Source: Lewinellaceae bacterium | GTDB lineage: Bacteria > Bacteroidota > Bacteroidia > Chitinophagales > Saprospiraceae | Direction of reading: 5' to 3' | Assembly (NCBI GenBank): GCA_020636195.1 | Contig: JACJYH010000008.1 | Span: 38,317 to 102,316 of the forward strand | DNA: 64,000 nt | Shown: positions 27,693 to 36,877 of the stretch, in pieces | Position numbering within the stretch: the first letter of the stretch is position 1 | Layout of the letters: each line of letters begins with the position of its first letter | Notes under the pieces: generated by a model | What the model was told of the DNA's origin: nothing | The model's database searches: none | The model's input: the letters and a program-made list of their open reading frames with translations, nothing else | Made by a program: the position numbers and the translations under genes

Positions 27693-28256
27693 ATGAAAAC
27701 AAAGTTGATTTTCGCATTTTCTATATGTCTTATGATGTATGGATCGTTATCATTCGGACAAACACGTACCCGAATAAGTCAGAAAAAAAGTAAGGCTAAG
27801 ACTGAGAAAATCAGTATTTGGGAAAAATTGAACCCTGAAATTAAATTTGGAAATATAGGCTTTTATAATGGATTTTATATATCCAGTAAATTGGATGTTG
27901 GTTATAAATTGAGCCAGAGATTCAGTACAGGATTGGGGACAAAACTATTTTATACGCAAATATCATATATCGGACCTGATGATACATATTTCGATTATGG
28001 TGGATTTTTATACGCAAGAGGAAAGATTACAGATGCTATATTTCTCCAGTTTGAGTACTCCGCTACAAAGTTCGACAGTACCAACTTCCTACCTAAAAAG
28101 ACGGTCACCTACCCTGCTCTCGGTATAGGATATTATTCGGGTGCAGGCAGTAAATGGAGATTTGGTGCTGAATTATTTTATATTTTCAATGGAGAAGCCC
28201 AAGATTACAATGGATCTCCAGTGGAATACTGGTTTGGAGCAACATACAATTTCTAA
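27693..28256 (+). CDS. outer-membrane beta-barrel-like secreted protein
   Basis: 187 residues from the ATG at 27693, chosen because a signal peptide follows at once ('LIFAFSICLMMYGSLSFGQ'); an upstream in-frame TTG at 27609 adds a non-signal extension. After a basic stretch (about 24-38) come alternating short strands ('LDVGYKLSQRFSTGLGTKLF', 'GGFLYARGKITDAIFLQFEY') and a terminal 'WFGATYNF', as in small 8-stranded outer-membrane barrels. No specific family is recognised. The stop lies 7 bp before the likely dusB start. Confidence 0.75.
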   Translation: MKTKLIFAFSICLMMYGSLSFGQTRTRISQKKSKAKTEKISIWEKLNPEIKFGNIGFYNGFYISSKLDVGYKLSQRFSTGLGTKLFYTQISYIGPDDTYFDYGGFLYARGKITDAIFLQFEYSATKFDSTNFLPKKTVTYPALGIGYYSGAGSKWRFGAELFYIFNGEAQDYNGSPVEYWFGATYNF

Positions 28257-28263
28257 AGATTTC

Positions 28264-29253
28264 GTGCAAATAGGCCACATTTCATTTGATAGATATCCAC
28301 TTCTGCTGGCACCTATGGAAGATGTCAGTGATCCGCCATTTAGAACGGTGTGTAAAGCAAATGGCGCTGATATGATGTACACGGAGTTTATATCAGTTGA
28401 AGGTCTGATTCGAGACGCCGTAAAAAGTCAAAAAAAATTGGATTTTAGCGAGCAAGAACGACCAATTGGTATTCAGATGTTTGGCGCTGACATAGATTCT
28501 ATGACGCGTGCTGCAGAGATAATTGAAATGGTGAAGCCAGATTTACTAGATATTAACTTTGGCTGTCCGGTAAAAAAAGTAGTGTGTAAATTGGCTGGTG
28601 CAGGTATTTTGCAGGATATTCCCAAAATGGTCAAATTGACAGAAAAAGTGGTGAAATCGACTCAATTACCTGTGACAGTAAAAACCAGACTGGGTTGGGA
28701 TGAAAAAACCAAAAATATCGTTGATGTTGCTGAAAGGCTTCAAGATGTGGGTATAAAAGCCCTCACCATTCATGGAAGGACAAGACAGCAGATGTATAAA
28801 GGTGAAGCCGATTGGACCTTGATTGGTGCAGTGAAAAATAATCCTAGGATGATCATTCCAATCATTGGTAATGGCGATATAGATACTCCAGAAAAGGCCT
28901 ACAAATATCGCAATGATTACGGTGTAGATGGCATCATGATAGGTAGAGCCAGTATAGGATATCCATGGATTTTTAGAGAGATCCACCATTATTTTCAGAC
29001 GAAAACCCTGCTGGAACCACCTACTTTAAATGAGAGGTTATCAGCAATAAAAACACATTTAACAAAAAGTGTGGCTTGGAAGGGAGAAAGGTTAGGCATC
29101 TTGGAAATGCGCAGACACTATGCACCATATCTAAAAGGATTGCCCAATATCAAAGAATTCAGATCAAGATTGGTGACGGCAGATCACGAAAATGAAGTCA
29201 TGGACATTCTGAATCAAGTTGAAGAAGTGTATGAAAACGTGATTGCAATTTAA
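28264..29253 (+). CDS. dusB: tRNA-dihydrouridine synthase
   Basis: About 329 residues from a GTG at 28264. The frame is open further upstream, but earlier starts (TTG 28234, ATG 28210 or 28189) lie inside the preceding gene, and the family normally begins just before 'YPLLLAPMEDVSDPPFRTVC'. FMN-binding and catalytic features are seen: 'DLLDINFGCPVKKVVCKLAGAG' with the catalytic Cys, 'LTIHGRTRQQMYKGEADW' and 'PIIGNGDI...GVDGIMIGRASIGYPWIFRE'. It reduces specific uridines in the tRNA D-loop. It is 11 bp upstream of the CCA-transferase gene, making a tRNA-processing pair. Confidence 0.92.
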   Translation: MQIGHISFDRYPLLLAPMEDVSDPPFRTVCKANGADMMYTEFISVEGLIRDAVKSQKKLDFSEQERPIGIQMFGADIDSMTRAAEIIEMVKPDLLDINFGCPVKKVVCKLAGAGILQDIPKMVKLTEKVVKSTQLPVTVKTRLGWDEKTKNIVDVAERLQDVGIKALTIHGRTRQQMYKGEADWTLIGAVKNNPRMIIPIIGNGDIDTPEKAYKYRNDYGVDGIMIGRASIGYPWIFREIHHYFQTKTLLEPPTLNERLSAIKTHLTKSVAWKGERLGILEMRRHYAPYLKGLPNIKEFRSRLVTADHENEVMDILNQVEEVYENVIAI

Positions 29254-29264
29254 AAGAAATCTTT

Positions 29265-30689
29265 ATGCTATTTGATATTACACCGGAAGAAAAGGAATTT
29301 TTAGACCTAGTCAATCATGCGTCGAAAGAGTTAGAAACTCCAAGCTATATCGTTGGTGGATATGTGAGAGATAGAATATTGGGGCGACCTTCGAAGGACT
29401 TGGACATCGTTTGTCTTGGAAGCGGCATCAAATTAGCTGAAAAGTTGTCAAAGAAGCTGTTTCCAATTCCACAAATCACTATTTTCCAACGGTTTGGAAC
29501 AGCAATGTTTAGGTATAGGGGAATGGATATAGAATTTGTGGGCGCAAGAAAGGAATCATATCATTGGGATTCTAGGAAGCCTGTTGTTGAAAACGGCACC
29601 CTACAAGATGATCAAAACAGAAGAGATTTTACCATCAATGCGCTAGCTGTGAGCCTCAATGACAGCGATTTTGGAACGATCATAGATCCATTTAATGGAT
29701 TTAGAGATTTAGAAAATAAACTCATAAGAACACCGTTAAAACCTGATAAAACATTTTCAGACGATCCTCTCAGGATGATGAGGGCCATCAGATTTGCTAG
29801 CCAACTTAATTTCAACATAGCGCAAGAAGCTCTTGATTCGATCAAAAAAAACAATACAAGGATTCACATCATTTCAAAAGAACGGATTACCACCGAATTA
29901 AATAAAATCTTACTGTCACCCAAGCCTAGTTACGGTCTAAACCTTTTGTATCAAACCGGACTATTACAGATTATATTGCCGGAATTGACTGCCCTAGTTG
30001 GAGTGGAGATTAAAAATGGCATTGGTCATAAAGATAATTTCTATCATACACTTGAAGTTATCGACAATCTGAGAGCAGAAACAGATGACTTATGGTTGAT
30101 GTGGGCCGCCTTGACACATGACATTGCAAAACCACAAACCAAACGATTCGATGAAACTTTGGGATGGACTTTTCACGGACACGAAACCTTAGGCGCTGCA
30201 ATGGTTCCCCGCATTTTTAAAAAGCTACGCCTACCATTGGATCAAAAAATGAAGTATGTGCAAAAGTTAGTATTATTGCATCTTCGTCCTATCGCACTTA
30301 CCAATGATCAAGTCACTGACTCCGCAGTGCGAAGGTTGATTTTTGATGCCGGAGAAGATATCGATGATTTGCTAAAATTGTGCAAAGCAGATATTACTTC
30401 GAAAAATGAAGGTAAGGTTCAGAAGTACAGAAACAACTACAATTATTTGATTGAAAAAATAAAAGAGATAGAAGAGAAAGACCATCTGCGCAACTGGCAA
30501 CCACCTATATCAGGAGAAGCCATCATGAGAATTTTCAATTTACCTCCTTCGAGGATGGTTGGAACATTGAAATCTGCTATCAAAGATGCCATATTGGATG
30601 GGATCATATCCAATGATTATGATAGCGCATACAATCATCTACTATTGATTGCAGAACCGTTGGGATTGAAACCAATGCAACCGCAGTAA
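29265..30689 (+). CDS. cca: CCA tRNA nucleotidyltransferase with HD domain
   Basis: 474 residues. The class II nucleotidyltransferase head is clear: 'YIVGGYVRDRILGRPSKDLDIVCLG' (GGxVRD and DxD), 'RRDFTINALA' and 'DDPLRMMRAIRFASQLNF'. An HD-type metal phosphohydrolase domain follows ('KDNFYHTLEVIDNL', 'WAALTHDIAKPQT', 'FHGHETLGA'). It adds or repairs the CCA end of tRNAs. The tRNA-fMet gene 110 bp downstream lacks encoded CCA, which fits the need for this enzyme. Confidence 0.94.
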   Translation: MLFDITPEEKEFLDLVNHASKELETPSYIVGGYVRDRILGRPSKDLDIVCLGSGIKLAEKLSKKLFPIPQITIFQRFGTAMFRYRGMDIEFVGARKESYHWDSRKPVVENGTLQDDQNRRDFTINALAVSLNDSDFGTIIDPFNGFRDLENKLIRTPLKPDKTFSDDPLRMMRAIRFASQLNFNIAQEALDSIKKNNTRIHIISKERITTELNKILLSPKPSYGLNLLYQTGLLQIILPELTALVGVEIKNGIGHKDNFYHTLEVIDNLRAETDDLWLMWAALTHDIAKPQTKRFDETLGWTFHGHETLGAAMVPRIFKKLRLPLDQKMKYVQKLVLLHLRPIALTNDQVTDSAVRRLIFDAGEDIDDLLKLCKADITSKNEGKVQKYRNNYNYLIEKIKEIEEKDHLRNWQPPISGEAIMRIFNLPPSRMVGTLKSAIKDAILDGIISNDYDSAYNHLLLIAEPLGLKPMQPQ

Positions 30690-30721
30690 TTACCATTAAA
30701 CAAAATTTAACAACAATAAAC

Positions 30722-30752
30722 TTGGTGGAGTGAATTATTCACCTTACCTTTG
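30722..30752 (+). promoter_or_regulatory. tRNA-fMet promoter
   Basis: A TTG (30722-30724) and TACCTTTG (30745-30752) are separated by 20 bp, a good Bacteroidota -33/-7 pair. The mature tRNA begins 46 nt downstream of the -7 box, leaving room for a processed 5' leader. Confidence 0.6.
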
Positions 30753-30798
30753 CAGTCCATTTATAAAAACATGCTTTGTTATTGTAAATGTTTGAGAT

Positions 30799-30871
<73 letters not shown>

Positions 30872-30875
30872 CAAC

Positions 30876-30908
30876 AAACCTTGATATTCTTTTGATTATC
30901 AAGGTTTT
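30876..30908 (+). terminator. hairpin terminator after tRNA-fMet
   Basis: AAACCTTGATA and TATCAAGGTTT form an 11-bp stem around a 10-nt loop, ending in a short T run, 4 nt after the mature tRNA 3' end. No gene is seen between it and 31046. Confidence 0.7.
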
Positions 30909-31046
30909 ATGTTTTATATGGCCTCCGTTATAGTACTAAATCATCTACTTTCAAGAAAAGCAAGTCTATATTCCCTCAATGAAATGTAATTATTATCGAA
31001 ATCAATACAACTAAATTAAACATACTAGACACTAGGAAATAGAGAA

Positions 31047-31928
31047 TTAATCATTTTCTTCATAATAATATGAGTAATCTATACCTTTCATATACATCTC
31101 TCTATCATATATTTTATCAATCAATGCGTTTTCTATCAGGAATTTTAATCTGGCTCCATCCGAAGGACTGTTCATCATTGCATGCATGTAGTCTTGTTTA
31201 GTAATCTTGCTCCAATCAACACATTTTTTAAGGCGTTTCTTCAAAATCAAATCCAACCAAATCCTAGTACTTCTTCCATTGCCTTCCATGAAAGGATGGG
31301 CAATATTCATTTCTATATACTTATCCACTATTTCATCCAATGAGTTTTCAGGCATTTCTTCTATTTGCTTTAGAGTTTCTCCCAAGAATCTAGACACAGC
31401 AAACTGAAATCCACCTTTGGAAATGTTTTTTTGACGGATTTGCCCTGCAAAATCATATAAGCCTCCGAATAAATAAGCATGAATCTGTTGCAATCCCTTT
31501 CCGGTACCCACCTCAATATGATCAATGAAGGTACTTTCAAAGAGTGCATATGCTTTGGTTTTGCTCTTTCCGTCTATGCTTTCATCACTGAAGGTAAACC
31601 AATCTATAAATCGATTGGCCTTCTTTCCCGGAAATTCCTTCCCCAAAGCTACAATCCCTGCATAATCTAAAACGTCACTTAGGTACCGTTTACCATCACT
31701 TGCCAATAGTTTCAGTTGGGTAGTAAAACTAACCAACTCACTATTCTCCTTTTTAAATTTCGCTTTGAGATACTTCCAATAATTCCGAGTTTTAGTGTAA
31801 TCATCCTGATCTGTAAGTACCGCCACTATGTCCAATACACTAAACCACCATTTGCTATTTTCTTCATCCCAAATGGCACGCACTTCCCTATCTTCAAAAA
31901 ACCGTATGGAAATTTTCCTATTTTTCAT
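31047..31928 (-). CDS. Bro-N domain fused to Fic domain (putative AMPylating toxin-like protein)
   Basis: 293 residues. Residues about 7-115 resemble the Bro-N/antirepressor DNA-binding domain of phage and mobile elements ('RFFEDREVRAIWDEENSKWW', 'DGKRYLSDVLDYAGI'). Residues about 125-275 are a Fic domain with an intact active-site loop HPFMEGNGRSTR (211-222), matching HxFx(D/E)GNGRxxR. The domain should therefore transfer AMP or another phosphate-containing group to a protein. The C-terminus 'SYYYEEND' (286-293) is close to the S/TxxxE(G/N) auto-inhibitory motif of class III Fic proteins, but has E where G/N is expected. No antitoxin gene is adjacent. It lies 175 bp past tRNA-fMet. Confidence 0.88.
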   Translation of the reverse strand: MKNRKISIRFFEDREVRAIWDEENSKWWFSVLDIVAVLTDQDDYTKTRNYWKYLKAKFKKENSELVSFTTQLKLLASDGKRYLSDVLDYAGIVALGKEFPGKKANRFIDWFTFSDESIDGKSKTKAYALFESTFIDHIEVGTGKGLQQIHAYLFGGLYDFAGQIRQKNISKGGFQFAVSRFLGETLKQIEEMPENSLDEIVDKYIEMNIAHPFMEGNGRSTRIWLDLILKKRLKKCVDWSKITKQDYMHAMMNSPSDGARLKFLIENALIDKIYDREMYMKGIDYSYYYEEND

Positions 31929-31999
31929 CGGATGAATGCGTACTGATTATTAAATGATTTTAATATTAAAATACAATAGTTTTTTAAAGTAATGGAAGA

Positions 32000-34330
32000 T
32001 CAAATCTTTACAAATCTGACAACATGCCATTGATTTTTCGAATAAAATGAAACATTATACACTTGAGAAGGTAAATGTTTAACGGAAAATTTAATAAACA
32101 GAGAGTGCTCGTCATCAACCCTTTTTATGTCAAAACTCTTACCCAACATGTCGTACACCTTAATATCACCTTGTATATACTCTGAAGTCATAAGCGTAAT
32201 AATATCATGTGCTGGATTAGGAAATATAGTCATATTAATACAATTTTTTATATCCGTTACGTCTGAGAGTTCTATATTTCCATCGCAATCTTCATCCACA
32301 TCATTGTCAGGTATTTCTACGGCTCCCGGATGTATGTTCGGATCAAAGTCATTACAATCTTCATAGGATGCATACCCATCCATATCATTATCGGGAAATA
32401 TGTAGGATTCTGCATATGGAATTACTGAATTAGCCACTTCAACACCTAATAATCTACCCGGAATATCATCGCAAGGCGGATGTATTCCTCCCCAAATTCT
32501 GGACAAACTACATTGATCAGCTGCATCTTGATAAGTAGCCCATTGTAAAACTATATCCTGAGATGGTCCTAATTCATGTCTCAAGAAAGAATCTTTTTTG
32601 GCTGTAAATTCACCAATTCCATTAGGAAAATATGGACTTCCCGTTACATAGGTCAATATTTCGGCAGCGGTGCGACTGAAGGTGGAATGTCCGGATACAT
32701 AGCCTGCAAATGGTGGTGTTACAAAAGATACCCTTTGGTACGGATACCATTCTGAGGCCCTAATCCAATCCACACCTGCAATTTCCTTCTTGACATCAGT
32801 AAGGTAATGATAGCCTTTCCATGTTTTTATTTTCAATTGCCAGGTGTACTCTTCATCTTCACCCATGAGAGGATCGTTGGGTTTAATGTATTCTATTTTG
32901 CCCGGCACAAGTGGCAAACCCAATTCATTATAGTTAAAATTGATTGGTTCAGAGCATTGTCCTTTTTCTGCCATCCCACGAACAGCTGACACAGGTCTGA
33001 TGTAATCATAATATCCTTTGTTGCTCCATGCGGCAACTGCTGCATCATGCATAGCACCACCTAACATGAAATACACTTTCACATCCCATTCCAAGGGGCT
33101 GATTTCAGTTCCATTTCCTTTATACTTTCTTTTGAAATGATCTTGACTGCTGGCGTAATTATATATATCAAACCAATGGCCTGGCGGAGTCTGAGATTCA
33201 GGGCCATCTGCCCAATATTCAGCTAAAACACGGGTGTAATCGCCTCTTTTTACCATATTTTGTTCATAAGGCAATCCAGTTACCGGATTTCTTGAGTGAC
33301 CACTCATCTTGACACCACCGTCATTAAAATTATAAAAATTAGGGTAATTCTCACCTTTAACAGGTAAACTATTTGTATTTCCTTGGGTACGTGGCGAAAT
33401 ATCCCAAATGGTTGGATCATTTGGATCTAAATGACTTCCCCAATGTGCTACCATACCCATTCCCCATTTATAGAGGTTTTGATAAATACCGAAGGCAGAA
33501 TTTGAATTATCATCTATTTTTGGAGGAGGCGGAAGCAATTTGTAGACATTCCACGTTTGTGAGTCCCTAACCAAAGTAGTAACATCTGATGGGTCTAAAG
33601 CAAAAGTGTACACATTCCCCCACTCAGCACCCAAAAACTCCGGAGTGGCGTCTGGCAGCACATTTCCACCTTGGTCCACAAAAGCATCAAAAGCAATTGG
33701 TTGCCATCTATTGAAATCTACCAAATTTGGATTTCCGGCAAATTTTATAATCAAAGGTGGATTTACTGGAGCATAAAAACTGTTCTTATAATCGTTTTCT
33801 TCATTACTTCCATCTTGCAATCCATAATCATAAACCAATTGAGCCACATAATTTCCAAACGCTCGAGGATCACCATTGGAATAATCCATGTCATCAAATG
33901 ATGGGTCATAACCCATGCTCTGCATCAGACTATCATATTTTGGAAACATAACTTCCTTTCCCGGAGATGTGTCAAACCGCTTCTTTAGAAATTGATATGA
34001 AGCATAGCTAATGGAAGCATTGATTGCACTATCCAAAGACATATTAGGATTAAACTTTTCATAGTAAAAATAGTAGTCATGATGGAAACTACCCAAAAAA
34101 TAAGGCTTTGAAATGTCTTGATATGATGCCCATATATCATACATCAACACAGATTGGTGAAATAAATTTCTTGCCTGAACTACAGGACGTGCATAATCTC
34201 TGCTAATACTCTTGAGAAGCATCTCATTCCATATCCTTGCTATCGATTTTTGGCCATGCAAAGTCGAAATCGATCCAACAAATAGAAAGAAATAAATGAA
34301 TTTAAAAATATACCGAAACTGAGCGTCCAT
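32000..34330 (-). CDS. vanadium-dependent haloperoxidase (PAP2 superfamily) with metal-binding motif and T9SS sorting domain
   Basis: 776 residues from the ATG at 34330. The open frame extends to a TTG at 34411, but that lies inside the upstream gene, whereas the ATG starts a signal peptide and overlaps the upstream TAA by 1 nt (TAATG). The catalytic core has the vanadate/phosphate-binding signatures 'YVSGHSTFSRTAAEIL' and 'SRIWGGIHPPCDDIPGRLLG'. A MopE-type acidic repeat follows ('DNDMDGYASYEDCNDFDPN', 'PGAVEIPDNDVDEDCDG'), which may bind Ca2+. A type A T9SS domain ends the protein ('TIFPNPAHDIITLM'). It probably oxidises halides with peroxide, or is a phosphatase relative, at the cell surface. 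Confidence 0.88.
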   Translation of the reverse strand: MDAQFRYIFKFIYFFLFVGSISTLHGQKSIARIWNEMLLKSISRDYARPVVQARNLFHQSVLMYDIWASYQDISKPYFLGSFHHDYYFYYEKFNPNMSLDSAINASISYASYQFLKKRFDTSPGKEVMFPKYDSLMQSMGYDPSFDDMDYSNGDPRAFGNYVAQLVYDYGLQDGSNEENDYKNSFYAPVNPPLIIKFAGNPNLVDFNRWQPIAFDAFVDQGGNVLPDATPEFLGAEWGNVYTFALDPSDVTTLVRDSQTWNVYKLLPPPPKIDDNSNSAFGIYQNLYKWGMGMVAHWGSHLDPNDPTIWDISPRTQGNTNSLPVKGENYPNFYNFNDGGVKMSGHSRNPVTGLPYEQNMVKRGDYTRVLAEYWADGPESQTPPGHWFDIYNYASSQDHFKRKYKGNGTEISPLEWDVKVYFMLGGAMHDAAVAAWSNKGYYDYIRPVSAVRGMAEKGQCSEPINFNYNELGLPLVPGKIEYIKPNDPLMGEDEEYTWQLKIKTWKGYHYLTDVKKEIAGVDWIRASEWYPYQRVSFVTPPFAGYVSGHSTFSRTAAEILTYVTGSPYFPNGIGEFTAKKDSFLRHELGPSQDIVLQWATYQDAADQCSLSRIWGGIHPPCDDIPGRLLGVEVANSVIPYAESYIFPDNDMDGYASYEDCNDFDPNIHPGAVEIPDNDVDEDCDGNIELSDVTDIKNCINMTIFPNPAHDIITLMTSEYIQGDIKVYDMLGKSFDIKRVDDEHSLFIKFSVKHLPSQVYNVSFYSKNQWHVVRFVKI

Positions 34331-35133
34331 TATTCCGGCAACACCAATAGCGGTAAAGTGGATGCAAATAATTCTCCCTCTGTATAACTCTCTTGAAAAA
34401 TAGATTGCCAAAAATTATGTTTCCGAGCTATCATAACGATCATATCAGTTGCTTTTTCCTTGGCAAAATTCTTAATTTCCAGTACTACATCATCCCCTGT
34501 CACATCAAATACATTATCAACAATTCCAGATAATTTTCCTGTGTCCGGTGATAGTTCTATTTGGTCATTTTGAGTAGATACATGAAGCACATTGACGTTT
34601 TTGTGTAAAATATCCTTCAATTCAGTCAAAAATTTGATACTTTTCATATTTCCAATACCATGAGAGTCCAAACAAAGCAACATTTGTCCCTTAGATTTAT
34701 CATGCCATTCCGTACCAGTCGGTATCGCAAGCACGGGAACTAAAGTTTGATTGATGACCTTCTGAGTAGTGCTACCAATAACAAGGTTTTTTATTGAAGA
34801 ACTCCCCTTTGTGCCCATGATAATCAGGTCTATGTCATGATGTCTTGCGTAGGAAGAGATAACTGTTGATGGAGCACCCTCTAGAGCATCATATTCTGGT
34901 GAAATACCGCTTGTAATGTTTGATTTCACTTTGTTGATGAATTCTTTCAAATCATCATTCAAGTAATCATGGACATGACGATCTAGGCTTCTAAAACTTC
35001 CGGCTGATGACGGTAAAACAAAGCTGGTTATGATATGTAATTTAGCTTTCGCTTTATTAGACAATTCAATAGCATAATTTATTGCAATTTCTGAATTGGG
35101 AGAAAAATCAGTGGGGCAAAGAATATTCATCAT
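34330..35133 (-). CDS. universal stress protein, tandem UspA domains
   Basis: 267 residues with two UspA folds. The first (about 1-142) has the ATP-binding pattern 'GTKGSSSIKNLVIGSTTQKVI'. The second (about 150-267) ends 'TLPLLVLPE' and is more diverged. The start is set at the ATG of 35133 (the next codon is also ATG) because the alternative upstream TTG at 35151 lies inside a -7 promoter box (35149-35156). It is co-transcribed with the haloperoxidase (1-nt stop/start overlap), which hints that the latter is expressed under stress. Confidence 0.88.
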   Translation of the reverse strand: MMNILCPTDFSPNSEIAINYAIELSNKAKAKLHIITSFVLPSSAGSFRSLDRHVHDYLNDDLKEFINKVKSNITSGISPEYDALEGAPSTVISSYARHHDIDLIIMGTKGSSSIKNLVIGSTTQKVINQTLVPVLAIPTGTEWHDKSKGQMLLCLDSHGIGNMKSIKFLTELKDILHKNVNVLHVSTQNDQIELSPDTGKLSGIVDNVFDVTGDDVVLEIKNFAKEKATDMIVMIARKHNFWQSIFQESYTEGELFASTLPLLVLPE

Positions 35134-35148
35134 CGGTTGAATTTTAAA

Positions 35149-35156
35149 CAAAGATA
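35149..35156 (-). promoter_or_regulatory. putative -7 box of the usp-haloperoxidase operon
   Basis: Reads TATCTTTG on the minus strand, 15 nt upstream of the ATG at 35133. It overlaps the TTG at 35151 and so rules out that codon as the start. Confidence 0.5.
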
Positions 35157-35284
35157 GACTTTTTTAGGAAAATTAAAGCAATCAAAGTGGTATTTTCATG
35201 CTTTTATTCCTTATTTTAAATGTGACCAAATTGGATGATGACCTCTCAGATTCCTTTTCTATGTCAATTTTCATCATAATTCTT

Positions 35285-35292
35285 TAGTTTTG
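35285..35292 (+). promoter_or_regulatory. putative -7 box of rarA
   Basis: TAGTTTTG, a full match to TAnnTTTG, 20 nt before the ATG at 35313. It overlaps the GTG at 35292, which argues against that upstream start. Confidence 0.45.
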
Positions 35293-35312
35293 TGCTGAAA
35301 ATTGGACAATTT

Positions 35313-36590
35313 ATGGACATACCTTTAGCCGAGAGAATGCGCCCCTTGACCTTAGAAGATTATATAGGTCAAGAACATCTTGTTGGAAAAAATAAGGTAT
35401 TGCGAAATGTCATAGAATCGGGGAAGCTGCCGTCATTTATATTATGGGGACCACCGGGTGTGGGAAAAACCACACTGGCCAATGTCATTGCAAATGTTCA
35501 AAATAGAACTTTTATTGCACTCTCAGCTATAAATTCCGGTGTAAAAGACATACGTGATGTCATCGAACAAGCCAAAGGCAATTTATTTCATCAAAAAACA
35601 AACCCCATCGTATTCATCGATGAAATTCATAGATTTTCAAAATCCCAACAAGATGCGCTACTCAATGCAGTTGAAAAAGGAATCATCACGCTTATAGGTG
35701 CTACCACAGAAAATCCATCCTTTGAAGTCATCCCTGCTCTCCTATCAAGATGTCAAGTATTTGTTTTGGAACCATTGCAGGAAAATGATTTAATTCAGCT
35801 TATTCAGCACGCCATCACAAAAGATGAAAGGTTGCGTCAATACCAGATAACCATAGATTCATATGATGCACTTTTGAGAATTTCAGGGGGAGATGCCAGA
35901 AAATTGCTCAATGCATTGGAACTAGTGGTACAACAAAATAATCATGAGAGTGCCATAAACATAACAGACGAATTGGTTGTAAAAACTATCCAACAAAACA
36001 TTGGTGCTTATGATAAAAGTGGAGAAAACCATTATAATATAATATCTGCATTTATCAAGTCAGTAAGAAGTTCTGATCCTAATGCTGCCTTGTATTATTT
36101 AGCAAGAATGATTTCAGCCGGTGAAGACCCTATTTTTATTTGTAGAAGAATGGTCATATTGGCATCAGAGGATATTGGATTGGCTAATCCAAATGCACTA
36201 TTGATTGCCACATCATGCCTTCAAGCAGTGCATCAAATTGGTATGCCTGAAGGTAGGATTGTCATGTCAGAAACTGCGATATACTTATCTTGCAGCGCCA
36301 AGAGTAATTCTGCCTATATGGCTATTGAAGCTGCACTAGATGTAGTACGAAAAACGGGAGATTTAACTGTTCCATTGCATTTGAGAAACGCAGTGACATC
36401 TTTTATGAAAGACCTGGACTATGGTAAAGATTATAAATATGCCCATGATTTTCAAAATTCCAAAACATCCATGGAATGCTTACCTGAAAAGATAAAGGGA
36501 AGTGTGTTCTACAACCCGGGCGATAATATTGCAGAAGACAAATGGAAAACCACCATACACCAGTTATGGGGAGAGAAATACAAGATGTGA
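35313..36590 (+). CDS. rarA: replication-associated recombination protein A (MgsA/WRNIP1 family AAA ATPase)
   Basis: 425 residues from the ATG at 35313, beginning 'DIPLAERMRPLTLEDYIGQEHL' as in the family. Walker A 'LWGPPGVGKTTLANVIA', Walker B 'IVFIDEIHRFSKSQQDALL', sensor 'LIGATTENPSFEV' and 'LLSRCQVF' are all present. The C-terminal helical tetramerisation region has 'EDIGLANPNAL'. It acts at stalled replication forks with SSB and RecA. It is a single gene, divergent from the stress-protein operon. Confidence 0.95.
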   Translation: MDIPLAERMRPLTLEDYIGQEHLVGKNKVLRNVIESGKLPSFILWGPPGVGKTTLANVIANVQNRTFIALSAINSGVKDIRDVIEQAKGNLFHQKTNPIVFIDEIHRFSKSQQDALLNAVEKGIITLIGATTENPSFEVIPALLSRCQVFVLEPLQENDLIQLIQHAITKDERLRQYQITIDSYDALLRISGGDARKLLNALELVVQQNNHESAINITDELVVKTIQQNIGAYDKSGENHYNIISAFIKSVRSSDPNAALYYLARMISAGEDPIFICRRMVILASEDIGLANPNALLIATSCLQAVHQIGMPEGRIVMSETAIYLSCSAKSNSAYMAIEAALDVVRKTGDLTVPLHLRNAVTSFMKDLDYGKDYKYAHDFQNSKTSMECLPEKIKGSVFYNPGDNIAEDKWKTTIHQLWGEKYKM

Positions 36591-36838
36591 GTAGAAGAGA
36601 CTTGGAATTTTTTAATTTGAATGGATATCAAAATCTTTGTTGTTGCATTAAATTGGAATTACCTTTAAGTATTTTTGGGACAACATTATTCCTTTTCGGG
36701 AAAAAGCAAAATGGTCATAAGAAAAAAATTTTTATCCTTATTAGTCATTTAAATATTTGTATATCTGCAATCTAAATATTTACTATTTAAAGATATAAAA
36801 ATATCATTAATATAATTTTTGGTTTTAATATCTTCATT

Positions 36839-36846
36839 TATATTTG
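36839..36846 (+). promoter_or_regulatory. putative -7 box of the 36878 barrel gene
   Basis: TATATTTG, 31 nt before the ATG. A TTTG at 36818-36821 could be the -33 box, with a 17-bp spacer (slightly short). Confidence 0.45.
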
Positions 36847-36877
36847 TAGCTCATTTATTAACCAAAAAAACATTATT

